From: Actinospica acidithermotolerans
GTDB taxonomy: Bacteria > Actinomycetota > Actinomycetes > Streptomycetales > Catenulisporaceae
DNA: 36,725 nucleotides
Direction of reading: 5' to 3'
Assembly: GCF_018139625.1 (NCBI RefSeq)
Contig: NZ_JAGSOH010000077.1
Coordinates: 1 to 36,725 of the forward strand
Shown: positions 9,869-16,971 of the stretch, in pieces
Position numbering within the stretch: the stretch's first letter is position 1
Layout: every line of letters begins with the position of its first letter
The notes under the pieces: generated by a model
What the model saw: only the letters and a program-made list of their open reading frames with translations
Databases searched by the model: none
What the model was told of the DNA's origin: nothing
Program-made: the position numbers and the translations under genes

Positions 9869-9880
9869 GGGACCGGTCCC
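9869..9880. promoter_or_regulatory. Perfect 12-bp palindrome upstream of the nuclease gene
   Basis: GGGACCGGTCCC lies about 58 bp upstream of the nuclease start codon. The position suits an operator for a dimeric regulator. This is inferred from symmetry and position only; no binding protein is assigned. Confidence 0.3.
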
Positions 9881-9930
9881 CGGAGAGGCGGGAAGCGGCC
9901 GCGGCGGGCTACCGGGGCGGAGCAACGGAA

Positions 9931-9968
9931 AGGGCCGCTCGGACCCGGAGTGGGTACGGAGCGGCCCT
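9931..9968 (-). terminator. Hairpin downstream of the penicillin-binding protein gene
   Basis: AGGGCCGCTC (9931-9940) and GAGCGGCCCT (9959-9968) form a perfect 10-bp stem with an 18-base loop. It lies 77 bases past the penicillin-binding protein stop, and in that direction the stem is followed by a short TTTCC stretch. A weak intrinsic terminator is likely. A second palindrome, GTGCGGCGCCGCAC (10011-10024), lies closer to the stop. Confidence 0.5.
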
Positions 9969-10044
9969 CGGCCGTTCGCCACGCTGTGCGAAGCAGTGGG
10001 GTGCGGCGCTGTGCGGCGCCGCACCGGTGGCGGTGATTCGGAGC

Positions 10045-12408
10045 CTACGAGTGCTGGAGCACGTAGTTGACCTCGGGCCCGGCGGTCTTCGCGCCGAAGT
10101 TGGAGTCGGTCACCTCGGCGGCGATCGCCAGGTCCTTGCTGGGATCGAACACGATCATCCAGCCGTTCGGGTAGTTGTCCTTGTTCGCGTCGGCCTCGGC
10201 GGTGCCGGTCTTGCCGTAGACGCCGGAGCCGAAGCCCACCGCCGACGCCGTGCCGCTGGTGATGACCTCGCGCATCACGCTCCACAGCTGCGACTTCACC
10301 GAGGACGGCAGCGAGGTCGCGGTCGCCATATCGGTCAGCCCGGGCACCAGGTACGGCTGGTGGAACGTGCCGGTGTCCACCGTCGCCGCGACCGACGCCA
10401 TCGTCAGCGGGTTCGCCTCGATCTCGCCCTGGCCGTACAGCTCCTCGGCCAGCTCCGAACCGCTCTGGTGCGAGGGCATGGAGAAGTACGAGCCCTTACC
10501 GCCGAGGCCGATGTCCCACTCCTCGTTGAGGCCGTAGTACGTCGTCGCGGCGTTCGCCAGCTTTCCGCCGGCCATCTGCTGCCACCACTGGGTGAAGGCG
10601 TTGTTGCAGGACTGCGCGAAGTCGGTGCTGAACGGCGTGGTGTTCGGCTCGAAATCCTCGGTGCCGGCCGAGCTGTTCGCGCTGGTCGTACTGTTGTGGA
10701 TCTTCACGCCCTGCACGGTTTCGACGAGCGGACAGCCGACCTTGGTGTCGATGCCCTGCGGCAGCAGGCCGTCCACCAGCAGGCCGGTCGTGCTGACCAC
10801 CTTGAACGACGAGCCGGGCGCGAGCGTCCCGGTCAGCGCCACGTCGCTGAGCCCGGCGCTGTTGGCCACGGCCAGGATCGCGCCGGTGGACGGCCGGATG
10901 ACGACCATCGAGCTGCGCGGGAGTTCGCCGACCGCGCTGATGGCGAGGGCCTCCACCGTCGGGTCGATGGTGGTCTTGACGGTGGCCGTGCTCACGGCCT
11001 TCGACAGCACCTGCTTCGACCCGGAGACGACGTTGCCCGACGAGTCCTCAAGCGCGATCTCCAGGCCCGCGGTGCCCTGCGTCGACTTGGTGTTCTCCTT
11101 GATCGTCGCGGAGATGTTCTGCAGCGCCGTCTGCGTGCTCGCGGACAGGTCGGCGCCGGAGGAGTCGGTCACCTTCGCCGCGCCCGGCTTGACCGCGACC
11201 GCCACCGGGTGCGTCGTGGCGGTCATGCCCGGCACGACGAGGCTCGGATCCCACTTGATCCACCAGCCGCCGTCCTTCTTGTAGGCGGTCAGCTGCGAGG
11301 TGTAGGTCCAGGTGCCGCTGGCGTAGCTCGCCTTGCTCGTGCTGGAGCCGCCGCTGGCGACATCGGCCGCCACCGAGAACGAGACCGTGCCCGCGGCGGT
11401 CGAGGCGCCCGGCTTGATCTTCAGGCCGCCGAGGTTCAGGCCGGAGGTGTAGGAGCTGAGCGCGCTCTGCGCTGCGGCCGAATCGTCGGTGTACGACGCG
11501 GCCAGCTTGAAGTTCCCGCTCTGCCAGGCGTTCAGGAACACCGCCGCCGTCTGGGCGGCGGCGGCAGCGGGGGCGGTCGCGGTCGGCTGGAAGCCGCTGG
11601 GCGTCGGCGAGGCCGAGGCGCTGTGCGAGGAGCCGCCGGCGGTGTTGCCGCCGGGCGCCGCGCTGCTGTTCTGGCTCATGATCAGGACGGTGGCCAGGCC
11701 GATGATCCCGACCACGCCGATCCCGGTGGCCACGGCCACCTTCGTGCGCGGCGGCCGGCGCCCCGACTGCTCCGCCGCCCCGAACGGCTCACCGCCGGAT
11801 GGGGTGAAGGGACCGGGCGACGGCGTGAACGGCCCGCCGTTGGAAGCGCCGAACCCGCCACCGTTGGACGAGGTGAACCCGCCGCCATTCGACGGCGTGA
11901 ACCCGCCGCCGTTGGACGAGGTGAACCCGCCACCGTTCGACGGCGTGAACCCGCCGCCGTTGGACGCGAAGGGGCCAGGGTTCGGCGCGGGGGCACCGGG
12001 TGCGGCGGCGGGCAGCGCACCGATCTGCTCGGTGGGCGCGGCGGCGGACGGCGGCGCCCCGAACTGCTCGGTGGGCGCGCCGGGACCGATGCCGGGAGCG
12101 GGCACGGGCTGCTGAGGCTGGCCGTACGCCTCGCCGGACTGCTGCGGCGCCTGCGGCTGCTGAGGCACCTGCTGCGCGTACCCCGCGGGCTGCTGCGGCT
12201 GGGACTGCTGAGGCTGTTGCGGGGCCTGGGCCTGCCAGGCCTGCCCATCGGCGGGCTGCCGCGGCGGCTGTGCCTGGGGCTGCTGGGCGTAGCCCTCGGC
12301 CGGCTGCTGCGGGGGCTGCGGCGGCTGCTGGCCGTAGCCGCTCGGCGGGCCGGGCCGCTGGGCGTTGTTCCAACCTTCCGGCCCGTTGCCGGGATTCTCG
12401 AAGCTCAC
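10045..12408 (-). CDS. Class B penicillin-binding protein (peptidoglycan transpeptidase)
   Basis: The protein has 787 residues. The GTG start at 12406-12408 has a GGAGGGG ribosome site eight bases upstream. A long cytosolic tail rich in Gln, Pro and Gly precedes one membrane helix at about residues 222-243. An NTF2-like/MecA-N-type domain follows (about 270-410), and then the transpeptidase domain. All three catalytic motifs are present: SSFK (Ser533, Lys536), SCN (600-602) and KTG (733-735, in GKTGTAE). It should cross-link peptidoglycan peptides outside the membrane and be a beta-lactam target. It is a stand-alone copy, not in a division cluster, so a specialised role or a beta-lactam-tolerant paralogue is possible. 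It is transcribed toward the nuclease gene, with 233 bp and a probable terminator between them. Confidence 0.92.
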   Translation of the reverse strand: MSFENPGNGPEGWNNAQRPGPPSGYGQQPPQPPQQPAEGYAQQPQAQPPRQPADGQAWQAQAPQQPQQSQPQQPAGYAQQVPQQPQAPQQSGEAYGQPQQPVPAPGIGPGAPTEQFGAPPSAAAPTEQIGALPAAAPGAPAPNPGPFASNGGGFTPSNGGGFTSSNGGGFTPSNGGGFTSSNGGGFGASNGGPFTPSPGPFTPSGGEPFGAAEQSGRRPPRTKVAVATGIGVVGIIGLATVLIMSQNSSAAPGGNTAGGSSHSASASPTPSGFQPTATAPAAAAAQTAAVFLNAWQSGNFKLAASYTDDSAAAQSALSSYTSGLNLGGLKIKPGASTAAGTVSFSVAADVASGGSSTSKASYASGTWTYTSQLTAYKKDGGWWIKWDPSLVVPGMTATTHPVAVAVKPGAAKVTDSSGADLSASTQTALQNISATIKENTKSTQGTAGLEIALEDSSGNVVSGSKQVLSKAVSTATVKTTIDPTVEALAISAVGELPRSSMVVIRPSTGAILAVANSAGLSDVALTGTLAPGSSFKVVSTTGLLVDGLLPQGIDTKVGCPLVETVQGVKIHNSTTSANSSAGTEDFEPNTTPFSTDFAQSCNNAFTQWWQQMAGGKLANAATTYYGLNEEWDIGLGGKGSYFSMPSHQSGSELAEELYGQGEIEANPLTMASVAATVDTGTFHQPYLVPGLTDMATATSLPSSVKSQLWSVMREVITSGTASAVGFGSGVYGKTGTAEADANKDNYPNGWMIVFDPSKDLAIAAEVTDSNFGAKTAGPEVNYVLQHS
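11827..11970 (-). repeat. 24-bp tandem repeats coding [16 protein letters not shown] in the penicillin-binding protein tail
   Basis: Units start at 11851, 11875, 11899, 11923 and 11947, with a diverged unit at 11827. Two unit types alternate (ending GACGAGGT or GACGGCGT), so the larger period is 48 bp. They encode alternating NGGGFTSS and NGGGFTPS octapeptides in the cytosolic tail. Confidence 0.85.
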
Positions 12409-12928
12409 AGTGGAGACCCCTCCTGGTTATTCCCTCGGGGGGTTAAGACGTGTACGGGCCCCGGAACGTTGCGTCAATACGGCCGGCGCCGGCGACCTTT
12501 TCGCGCGATCCCCCGGACGGGCGGCGGCGCCGCGGCATTCGTGGCGCGCGTTCCATCGCGGGACGGCCGAATTCCGGCGGATCGAGGCGGCCGGCGCAAT
12601 TCCCGGATGACGGCGGCGGGTCCGGTCCGGTCTCGCGGGTCGCGTCACGCGGTTCGGCCCGGCCGTCCCCGGCCGGGCGGCCGAAGTGGCCGGCCCGCCT
12701 TTCCGCGGGCAGTGGAAACCGCAGGTCCGCGCATTGTGAGCGGGCCTGCGGAGGCTTTACCGGCAGTTTGACCTCCCGAGCCCAGCAGGCCAGGATCGCC
12801 GAACCCTGTTAATCGCGCGTTAATGCCGGGAGGCCTGGACCCGCCCGGGGGACGGCGTTACGTTGGGTGGCGCAAGAAGCGCATCAGAATATTGATGCTC
12901 TACCCACACACTGCAACAAGGAAATACT
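12409..12928. other. 520-bp divergent intergenic region with strong hairpins
   Basis: No convincing gene was found. The open frames crossing it are shadows with no family match. It must hold the promoters of the penicillin-binding protein (leftward) and the ribonuclease (rightward). Inverted repeats: GCCCGGCC/GGCCGGGC at 12657-12678; a 12-bp stem CCGCAGGTCCGC/GCGGGCCTGCGG with one wobble pair and a 9-base loop at 12719-12751; CCTCCCG (12772-12778) with CGGGAGG (12827-12833); and GCATCA/TGATGC at 12881-12898. A TACGTT -10-like box at 12859-12864 would give a ribonuclease leader of about 60 bases. Confidence 0.5.
12808..12829 (+). promoter_or_regulatory. 11-bp direct repeat resembling a PHO box
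   Basis: GTTAATCGCGC (12808-12818) is followed directly by GTTAATGCCGG (12819-12829). Two adjacent 11-bp units starting with GTT are the layout of PhoP sites in Streptomyces (unit near GTTCACCCGGC). The repeat ends about 29 bp before the TACGTT -10-like box of the ribonuclease gene, close to the expected -35. The match to the consensus is partial, so this is inference. Confidence 0.35.
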
Positions 12929-13354
12929 GTGTCTACCCACATGATGAAGCGCATCGCGCTGCCCCGGCGGACCGCGGCGGCGCTGACCGCGGTGCTGGTG
13001 GCGGCGGGGGCCGGCGTGACCCTGACGGCGGGTCCGGCCCAGGCCGAGGTCTACGGCTCCTGCACGATCTCCGGCTGCGGCGACGCCGCGACGGCGGTGA
13101 GCACCTGGGAGTCCCTGGGGCTGCCGACGGCCCGCGGCTGGTACGACCTGTCCGACGGCGAGTGCGACTACGCGGGCGGCGAGTACTACAACGACGACGG
13201 CCAGCTGCCCGACGGCGACACCTACTACGAGTACGACGTGTACGAGCGCGCGTGCGGGGCCCACCGTGACGCGTACCGGATCGTGCACGACATCGACACC
13301 GACACCTGGTACTACAGCCCGGACCACTACAGCGACTTCTACCAGATGTCCTAG
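12929..13354 (+). CDS. Secreted guanyl-specific ribonuclease (barnase/RNase Sa family)
   Basis: The protein has 141 residues. The GTG at 12929 follows AAGGA seven bases upstream. A Sec signal peptide with a twin-basic start (KRIALPRR) and hydrophobic core ends in AQA, with cleavage likely after Ala39, giving a mature protein of about 102 residues. The catalytic set of the N1/T1/barnase family is visible: Glu101 (YEYDV), Arg113 and Arg117 (HRDAYRIV) and His133 (PDHY). The spacings of 12, 4 and 16 residues are close to those of RNase Sa (11, 4, 16) and barnase (10, 4, 15). QLPDGDTYYEYDV matches the LP..YYHEY region of RNase Sa. The enzyme should cleave RNA outside the cell. Four cysteines in the mature part could form two disulfides. 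No barstar-like inhibitor gene is adjacent. Confidence 0.87.
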   Translation: MSTHMMKRIALPRRTAAALTAVLVAAGAGVTLTAGPAQAEVYGSCTISGCGDAATAVSTWESLGLPTARGWYDLSDGECDYAGGEYYNDDGQLPDGDTYYEYDVYERACGAHRDAYRIVHDIDTDTWYYSPDHYSDFYQMS

Positions 13355-13377
13355 CCCGTACCAGATGTCCTAGCCCG
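13340..13377 (+). repeat. 19-bp perfect tandem duplication at the ribonuclease stop codon
   Basis: TACCAGATGTCCTAGCCCG occurs at 13340-13358 and again at 13359-13377. It duplicates the last codons and the TAG stop, so the second copy is untranslated. A shorter CTAGCCCG echo follows at 13383-13390. It looks like a recent slippage event. Confidence 0.9.
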
Positions 13378-13401
13378 GTGCGCTAGCCCGGGACGCTCAG
13401 G

Positions 13402-13429
13402 TGCCCGGGCCCCTTGCGGGGTCCGGGCA
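13402..13429 (+). terminator. GC-rich hairpin between ribonuclease and amidase genes
   Basis: TGCCCGGGCCCC and GGGGTCCGGGCA form a 12-bp stem with one G-U pair and a TTGC tetraloop. It lies 48 bases past the ribonuclease stop, so it probably terminates that transcript. No U-run follows. It abuts the presumed -10 box of the amidase gene. Confidence 0.6.
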
Positions 13430-13433
13430 TAAT
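13428..13433 (+). promoter_or_regulatory. -10 box for a leaderless amidase transcript
   Basis: CATAAT ends six bases before the ATG of the amidase gene. No ribosome binding site lies between, so transcription probably starts at or next to the ATG. The box overlaps the 3' arm of the hairpin just upstream. Confidence 0.5.
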
Positions 13434-13439
13434 CGCCTC

Positions 13440-14792
13440 ATGACGACGACGTCGAGCGCCGGCGAGATCGCGCGCGCAGTGCGAGCCGGGCAGCTGCGCC
13501 CCACGGACGCGGTCCGGCAGTCCCTGGACCGGATCGCGCGGCTGGAGCCGGGGATCGGCGCGTTCCGCACGGTCCGGGCTGAGAGCGCGCTCGCCGAGGC
13601 CGCGCAGGTCGAGGCGCGGGCGGATCTGGCCGAGCTGCCGCTCGCGGGCGTGCCCGTCGCCGTCAAGGACAACATCGAGGTCGCGGGCGAGCCGATGCGC
13701 AACGGCTCGGCGGCCACCGACGAGGCGCCGAGCGCCCGGGACCATCCGGTGACGGCCCGGCTGCGCGCGGCCGGCGCGGTCGTCGTCGGGCTGACGAACG
13801 TGCCCGAGCTGTGCCTGCCGCCGACGACCGACAGCGTCTACGGCATCGCGCGCAACCCCTGGGACCGCGGCCGCACGCCGGGCGGTTCGTCCGGGGGAAG
13901 CGCGGCGGCGGTCGCCGCGGGCATGGTGCCGTTCGCGCACGGCAACGACGGCCTGGGCTCGATCCGGATCCCCGCCGCGTGCTGCGGGCTGGTCGGCATT
14001 AAGCCGGGCACCGGCGTCGTCCCGGTGAGCATCGACGGCACGCCGGTCTGGGGCGGACTGTCCGAGAACGGCCCGCTGGCCGCGACCGTGCAGGACACCG
14101 CGCTCGCGCTGTCCGTGATGGCGGCCAATCCGGCTCTTGCCACGCTGGGCGATCCGGGCCGGCTGCGCATCGGCTTCTCCCTCCGCCAAGCCCAGGCCGG
14201 CCTGCCGATCGACCCGCAGTTCGTCACCGCCGCCAAGGCCATCGCCGCCGCGTTCGCGGAGATCGGGCATCCGGTCACGCCGCATACGACGCCTTATCCG
14301 CTGTGGCTGGGCAACGGCGCCGTCCGCAGCTGGTTCAGCTTCGCGGCCGAGACGTCCGGGCCGCTCGAGCGCGCCCGGCTCGATCGGCGCACGAGGCAGA
14401 TGGCTGCGATCGGCCGCACGCTCAACTCCCTCCGCCTCGACGGCGCCGGTTCCCGGGCCAGGTGGCGCGACGGCGCCGCCGAGCAGTTCTTCGGCGACGC
14501 CGTCGACGTGCTGCTCCTCCCCGCGCTCTCGCAGCCGCCCGCGGCCGCTCACCGCTGGGGACAGCGCGGCGCCCTGCCGAACACGGTCACGAGCCTCAAG
14601 GTCGCCAGCCTCTTCGCTCCGTGGAACATCGCCGGCTGGCCCGCGATGAACGTGCCGGCCGGCGTCGACGACCGCGGCCTGCCGATCGGCGTCCAGCTCG
14701 TCGCCCGACCCGGCCACGAGCACACGCTGCTGAACCTGGCCGCGCAGTTGGAGGCCGTGCGCCCGTGGCCGCTGCGTGCGCCGGGGTTCTAG
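13440..14792 (+). CDS. Amidase-signature family hydrolase
   Basis: The protein has 450 residues, a normal length for the family. The start is the ATG at 13440; there is no ribosome site and a -10-like CATAAT just upstream, so translation is probably leaderless. The Ser-cisSer-Lys triad is visible: Lys76 in GVPVAVKDN, Ser151 in TPGGSSGGSAAAVAAG, and nucleophile Ser174 in GLGSIRIPAACCGLVGIKP. The spacing (75 and 23 residues) matches the family. It should hydrolyse a carboxamide in the cytosol. The substrate is unknown, and there are no GatB/GatC partners, so it is unlikely to be the tRNA amidotransferase subunit. Its stop codon overlaps that of the convergent ThrRS-like gene within CTAG. Confidence 0.9.
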   Translation: MTTTSSAGEIARAVRAGQLRPTDAVRQSLDRIARLEPGIGAFRTVRAESALAEAAQVEARADLAELPLAGVPVAVKDNIEVAGEPMRNGSAATDEAPSARDHPVTARLRAAGAVVVGLTNVPELCLPPTTDSVYGIARNPWDRGRTPGGSSGGSAAAVAAGMVPFAHGNDGLGSIRIPAACCGLVGIKPGTGVVPVSIDGTPVWGGLSENGPLAATVQDTALALSVMAANPALATLGDPGRLRIGFSLRQAQAGLPIDPQFVTAAKAIAAAFAEIGHPVTPHTTPYPLWLGNGAVRSWFSFAAETSGPLERARLDRRTRQMAAIGRTLNSLRLDGAGSRARWRDGAAEQFFGDAVDVLLLPALSQPPAAAHRWGQRGALPNTVTSLKVASLFAPWNIAGWPAMNVPAGVDDRGLPIGVQLVARPGHEHTLLNLAAQLEAVRPWPLRAPGF

Positions 14793-16000
14793 CCCAAGCA
14801 CTCCTCCCGCCGCGAGATCCGCTCGCGGATCTCGGCGAGCACCTGCTCCGCGGGCCGGGCACCTGCGCGGCGGCCGTCGCGCAGGCGCAGCGAGACGGCG
14901 TCGTTCGCGGCTTCCTGCGGGCCGATGACCGCCTGGTACGGCACGAGGCGGGCCTCGCGGATGCGGGCACCGAGGCTGCCGCGTTCTGGATCCCGGAGTT
15001 CGGCGCGCAGGCCCGACTCCAGGCAGCGGGCGAGGACGGCTCGGGCCTGCGGGAGCTCGGCGTCGGTGAGCGGCAGAACGGCGATCTGGACGGGCGCGAG
15101 CCACGCCGGGAAGCTGCCGCCGTGCACCTCGATCAGGTGCGAGACGACGCGCTCGACGCTGCCGATGACGCTTCGGTGCACCATCACGGGCCGGTGCCCG
15201 GCGCCGTCCGCGCCGGTGTAGCGCAGGTCGAACTGCTCGGGCTGGTGGAAGTCGACCTGCACGGTGGACAGGCTGAATTCGCGACCGGCGCTGTCGTGCA
15301 CCTGCACGTCGATCTTCGGCCCGTAGAACGCCGCCTCCCCCTCCGCCTCCTCGTAGTCGAGCCCTGACGATTTCAGGATCTCGCGGAGCAGAGCGGTCGA
15401 GCGCCGCCACATCTCCGGGTTCTCGACGTACTTGCCGCCGGGACCGGGCAGCGAGAGCCGGTAGCGGGCGCCCACGATGCCCAACTGGCCGTGGGCCTCC
15501 CGGATCAGCGCGAGCGCCGCCTCGGCCTCCTCGGCGACCTGCTCCGCGGTGCAGAAGATGTGCGCGTCGTTGAGCTGGATCGAGCGGACGCGGTTGAGGC
15601 CGCCGAGCACGCCGGACAGCTCAAGCCGGAACATGCCGCCGAGCTCCGCCATCCGCAGCGGCAGTTCGCGGTAGCTGTGCGCGCGGGAGCGGTAGATCAG
15701 CGCGTGGTGCGGGCACAGGCTCGGCCGCAGCAGAACCTGCTCGCCGCCGACCTCCATCGGCGGGTACATGTCCTGCTGGTAGTGGGACCAGTGCCCTGAG
15801 ATCTCGTACAGCTCGCGCTTGCCGAGGACGGGCGAGTACACGTGCCGGTATCCGGCGCGCTGCTCGAGTCCGCGCACGTATTCCTCGAGTTCGTGGCGGA
15901 TCACGGCGCCGTCCGGCAGCCAGTAGGGCAGGCCCGCGCCCATCAGCGGATCGGTGTCGAAGAAGCCGAGCTCGCGGCCGAGTCTGCGGTGGTCGTTCAC
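14789..16000 (-). CDS. thrS: Short threonyl-tRNA synthetase lacking TGS and editing domains
   Basis: The protein has 403 residues, against about 640-690 for a standard bacterial ThrRS. It begins directly with the class II catalytic core and ends with the anticodon-binding domain; the N-terminal TGS and editing domains are absent. Zinc ligands equivalent to E. coli Cys334, His385 and His511 are present as Cys96, His147 and His275. Motif 2 Arg125 and motif 3 Arg284 are also kept, with exact or near-exact spacing. In the normally conserved FTQDDAH segment this protein reads IQLNDAH, so the position of E. coli Gln381 is Leu143. The GTG start at 15998-16000 follows GGGAGA. An upstream leader peptide rich in Thr codons and a hairpin imply control by Thr-tRNA supply. 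It is probably a second ThrRS; a resistance or stress paralogue is possible. Confidence 0.88.
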   Translation of the reverse strand: MNDHRRLGRELGFFDTDPLMGAGLPYWLPDGAVIRHELEEYVRGLEQRAGYRHVYSPVLGKRELYEISGHWSHYQQDMYPPMEVGGEQVLLRPSLCPHHALIYRSRAHSYRELPLRMAELGGMFRLELSGVLGGLNRVRSIQLNDAHIFCTAEQVAEEAEAALALIREAHGQLGIVGARYRLSLPGPGGKYVENPEMWRRSTALLREILKSSGLDYEEAEGEAAFYGPKIDVQVHDSAGREFSLSTVQVDFHQPEQFDLRYTGADGAGHRPVMVHRSVIGSVERVVSHLIEVHGGSFPAWLAPVQIAVLPLTDAELPQARAVLARCLESGLRAELRDPERGSLGARIREARLVPYQAVIGPQEAANDAVSLRLRDGRRAGARPAEQVLAEIRERISRREECLG

Positions 16001-16055
16001 GGTGGTCTCCCTGGTCTCGGGAGGGCGGGCGGCCTGCGGGAACGCGAGAACGGCG

Positions 16056-16081
16056 AAGCCCCGGGCGCTCGCCCGGGGCTT
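16056..16081 (-). terminator. Attenuator hairpin upstream of the ThrRS-like gene
   Basis: AAGCCCCGGGC and GCCCGGGGCTT form a perfect 11-bp stem with a 4-base loop, 17 bases after the leader peptide stop and 55 bases before the ThrRS-like start. The 5' arm on the minus strand (AGCCCCGGGC) can pair with GCCGGAGGCU just after the Thr codons at 8 of 10 positions, giving an alternative fold. Only weak T-richness follows the stem. Confidence 0.7.
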
Positions 16082-16098
16082 GCAGAAGATGACATTCG

Positions 16099-16152
16099 TC
16101 AGCGCGCCGGGACAGCCTCCGGCGTCGTCGTCTGCGGTGCGCGCTGCATCAT
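16099..16152 (-). CDS. Threonine leader peptide (attenuator) of the ThrRS-like gene
   Basis: An open frame of 17 codons reads MMQRAPQTTTPEAVPAR and contains three consecutive ACG Thr codons. It is followed by the perfect attenuator hairpin and then the ThrRS-like gene in the same direction. A TACGGT -10-like box seven bases before the first ATG and the absence of a ribosome site suggest leaderless translation. The flanks AGCGCGC and GCGCGCT can pair around the Thr codons, as in a pause hairpin. The expected behaviour is that low Thr-tRNA stalls the ribosome at the Thr codons, changes the RNA fold and lets transcription continue into the synthetase. The layout is seen; the mechanism is inferred from known actinobacterial amino-acid leader peptides. 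Confidence 0.75.
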   Translation of the reverse strand: MMQRAPQTTTPEAVPAR

Positions 16153-16159
16153 GGGATGG

Positions 16160-16165
16160 ACCGTA
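16160..16165 (-). promoter_or_regulatory. -10 box of the leader peptide / ThrRS-like transcript
   Basis: On the minus strand TACGGT lies seven bases before the first ATG of the leader peptide. This fits the TANNNT pattern of leaderless starts also seen upstream of other genes in this window. Confidence 0.45.
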
Positions 16166-16221
16166 GCAGAGCGCCCGAAGACCCGCATCCCCTTAACAAG
16201 CGTTACCCGAATGATCTTGCG

Positions 16222-16256
16222 GAATATACATGAATGTGATATGCTGTCATATATTC
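16222..16256. promoter_or_regulatory. AT-rich inverted repeat between ThrRS leader and dienelactone hydrolase gene
   Basis: GAATATA (16222-16228) and TATATTC (16250-16256) form an exact 7-bp inverted repeat with a 21-base AT-rich centre, a sharp dip in GC. It lies between two divergent transcripts, just upstream of the hydrolase -10 box, and may be an operator or promoter element. Confidence 0.3.
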
Positions 16257-16271
16257 TCCGGGAATTCCTGT

Positions 16272-16277
16272 TAGCCT
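16272..16277 (+). promoter_or_regulatory. -10 box for a leaderless hydrolase transcript
   Basis: TAGCCT lies seven bases before the ATG of the dienelactone hydrolase-like gene, and no ribosome binding site is present. Confidence 0.45.
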
Positions 16278-16284
16278 CCGCGCT

Positions 16285-16968
16285 ATGACCGAGAACATGC
16301 CCGGAATTCTCTATCCTGCCGCGAACGCCGACGGTCCGCGGCCCGGCCTGTTGCTGATCCACGGCGGCGCGGGGCTCGATGACCACGCCCGCGGGCAGGC
16401 CGGGCGCTACAGCCGCCTCGGGTACACGGTGCTGGCCTGCGACCTGTTCGGTCCGGGGGTCGCGGGCGATCGTGCGCGCATCATCGAGACGGTCACCGCG
16501 CTGCGCGACGATCCGGACCTGCTCGTGGCCCGCGGCCGCGCGGCGTTCGAGGCGCTGGTGCAGTCGTTCGAGACGGACGGCCGCGCGGCGGCGATCGGCT
16601 TCTGCTTCGGCGGGCTCGCGGCGCTCACCTTGGCGCGCGCCGGCCTGCCGTTGGCCGCGGCGGTGAGCATGCACGGCAGCCTCGCGACGCCGCGTCCGGC
16701 GGAGCCCGGCGCCGTGCGCGCGCGGCTCCTCGTCTGCCACGGGGCACGGGATCCGCACGTCCCGATGACCGATGTCGCCGCGTTCGCCGCCGAGATGACC
16801 AACGCCGAGGCCGACTGGCAGCTGAACGTCTACGGCCGCGCCATGCACGGGTTCACCCACGATCACGCCGTTCCCGGCGCGATCCCCGGCGTCGAATACG
16901 ACCGCGAGGCCGACGAACTGTCCTTCGCCGCCGCGCGCGGGCATCTGGAGCGGTGCTTCTCCCGGTAA
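16285..16968 (+). CDS. Dienelactone hydrolase family protein
   Basis: The protein has 227 residues with an alpha/beta-hydrolase fold. The Cys-Asp-His triad of the family is visible: Cys107 in GFCFGG, Asp156 in CHGARDPHVP and His188 in AMHGFTH. The early LLIHGGAGLDDHA segment forms the oxyanion region. Family members hydrolyse dienelactone in chlorocatechol breakdown or other small esters and lactones; the substrate here is unknown because no catabolic genes are nearby. The ATG at 16285 lacks a ribosome site and follows TAGCCT, so translation is probably leaderless. The gene ends three bases before the convergent antiporter gene. Confidence 0.9.
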   Translation: MTENMPGILYPAANADGPRPGLLLIHGGAGLDDHARGQAGRYSRLGYTVLACDLFGPGVAGDRARIIETVTALRDDPDLLVARGRAAFEALVQSFETDGRAAAIGFCFGGLAALTLARAGLPLAAAVSMHGSLATPRPAEPGAVRARLLVCHGARDPHVPMTDVAAFAAEMTNAEADWQLNVYGRAMHGFTHDHAVPGAIPGVEYDREADELSFAAARGHLERCFSR

Positions 16969-16971
16969 TGA

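Noticed and set aside
9646-12771. Long open frame (1041 codons) on the plus strand
   Set aside because: It crosses two well-supported minus-strand genes and their promoters; its composition is the shadow of those genes.
12450-12812. 120-codon plus-strand frame in the PBP/ribonuclease gap
   Set aside because: No ribosome site, no family match, Arg/Gly/Ala-rich shadow composition, and it overlaps hairpins and the likely promoter.
12719-12928. A c-di-AMP (ydaO) or other riboswitch upstream of the ribonuclease
   Set aside because: The region is structured, but I could not place the conserved core segments of a known riboswitch class. A covariance-model search would decide.
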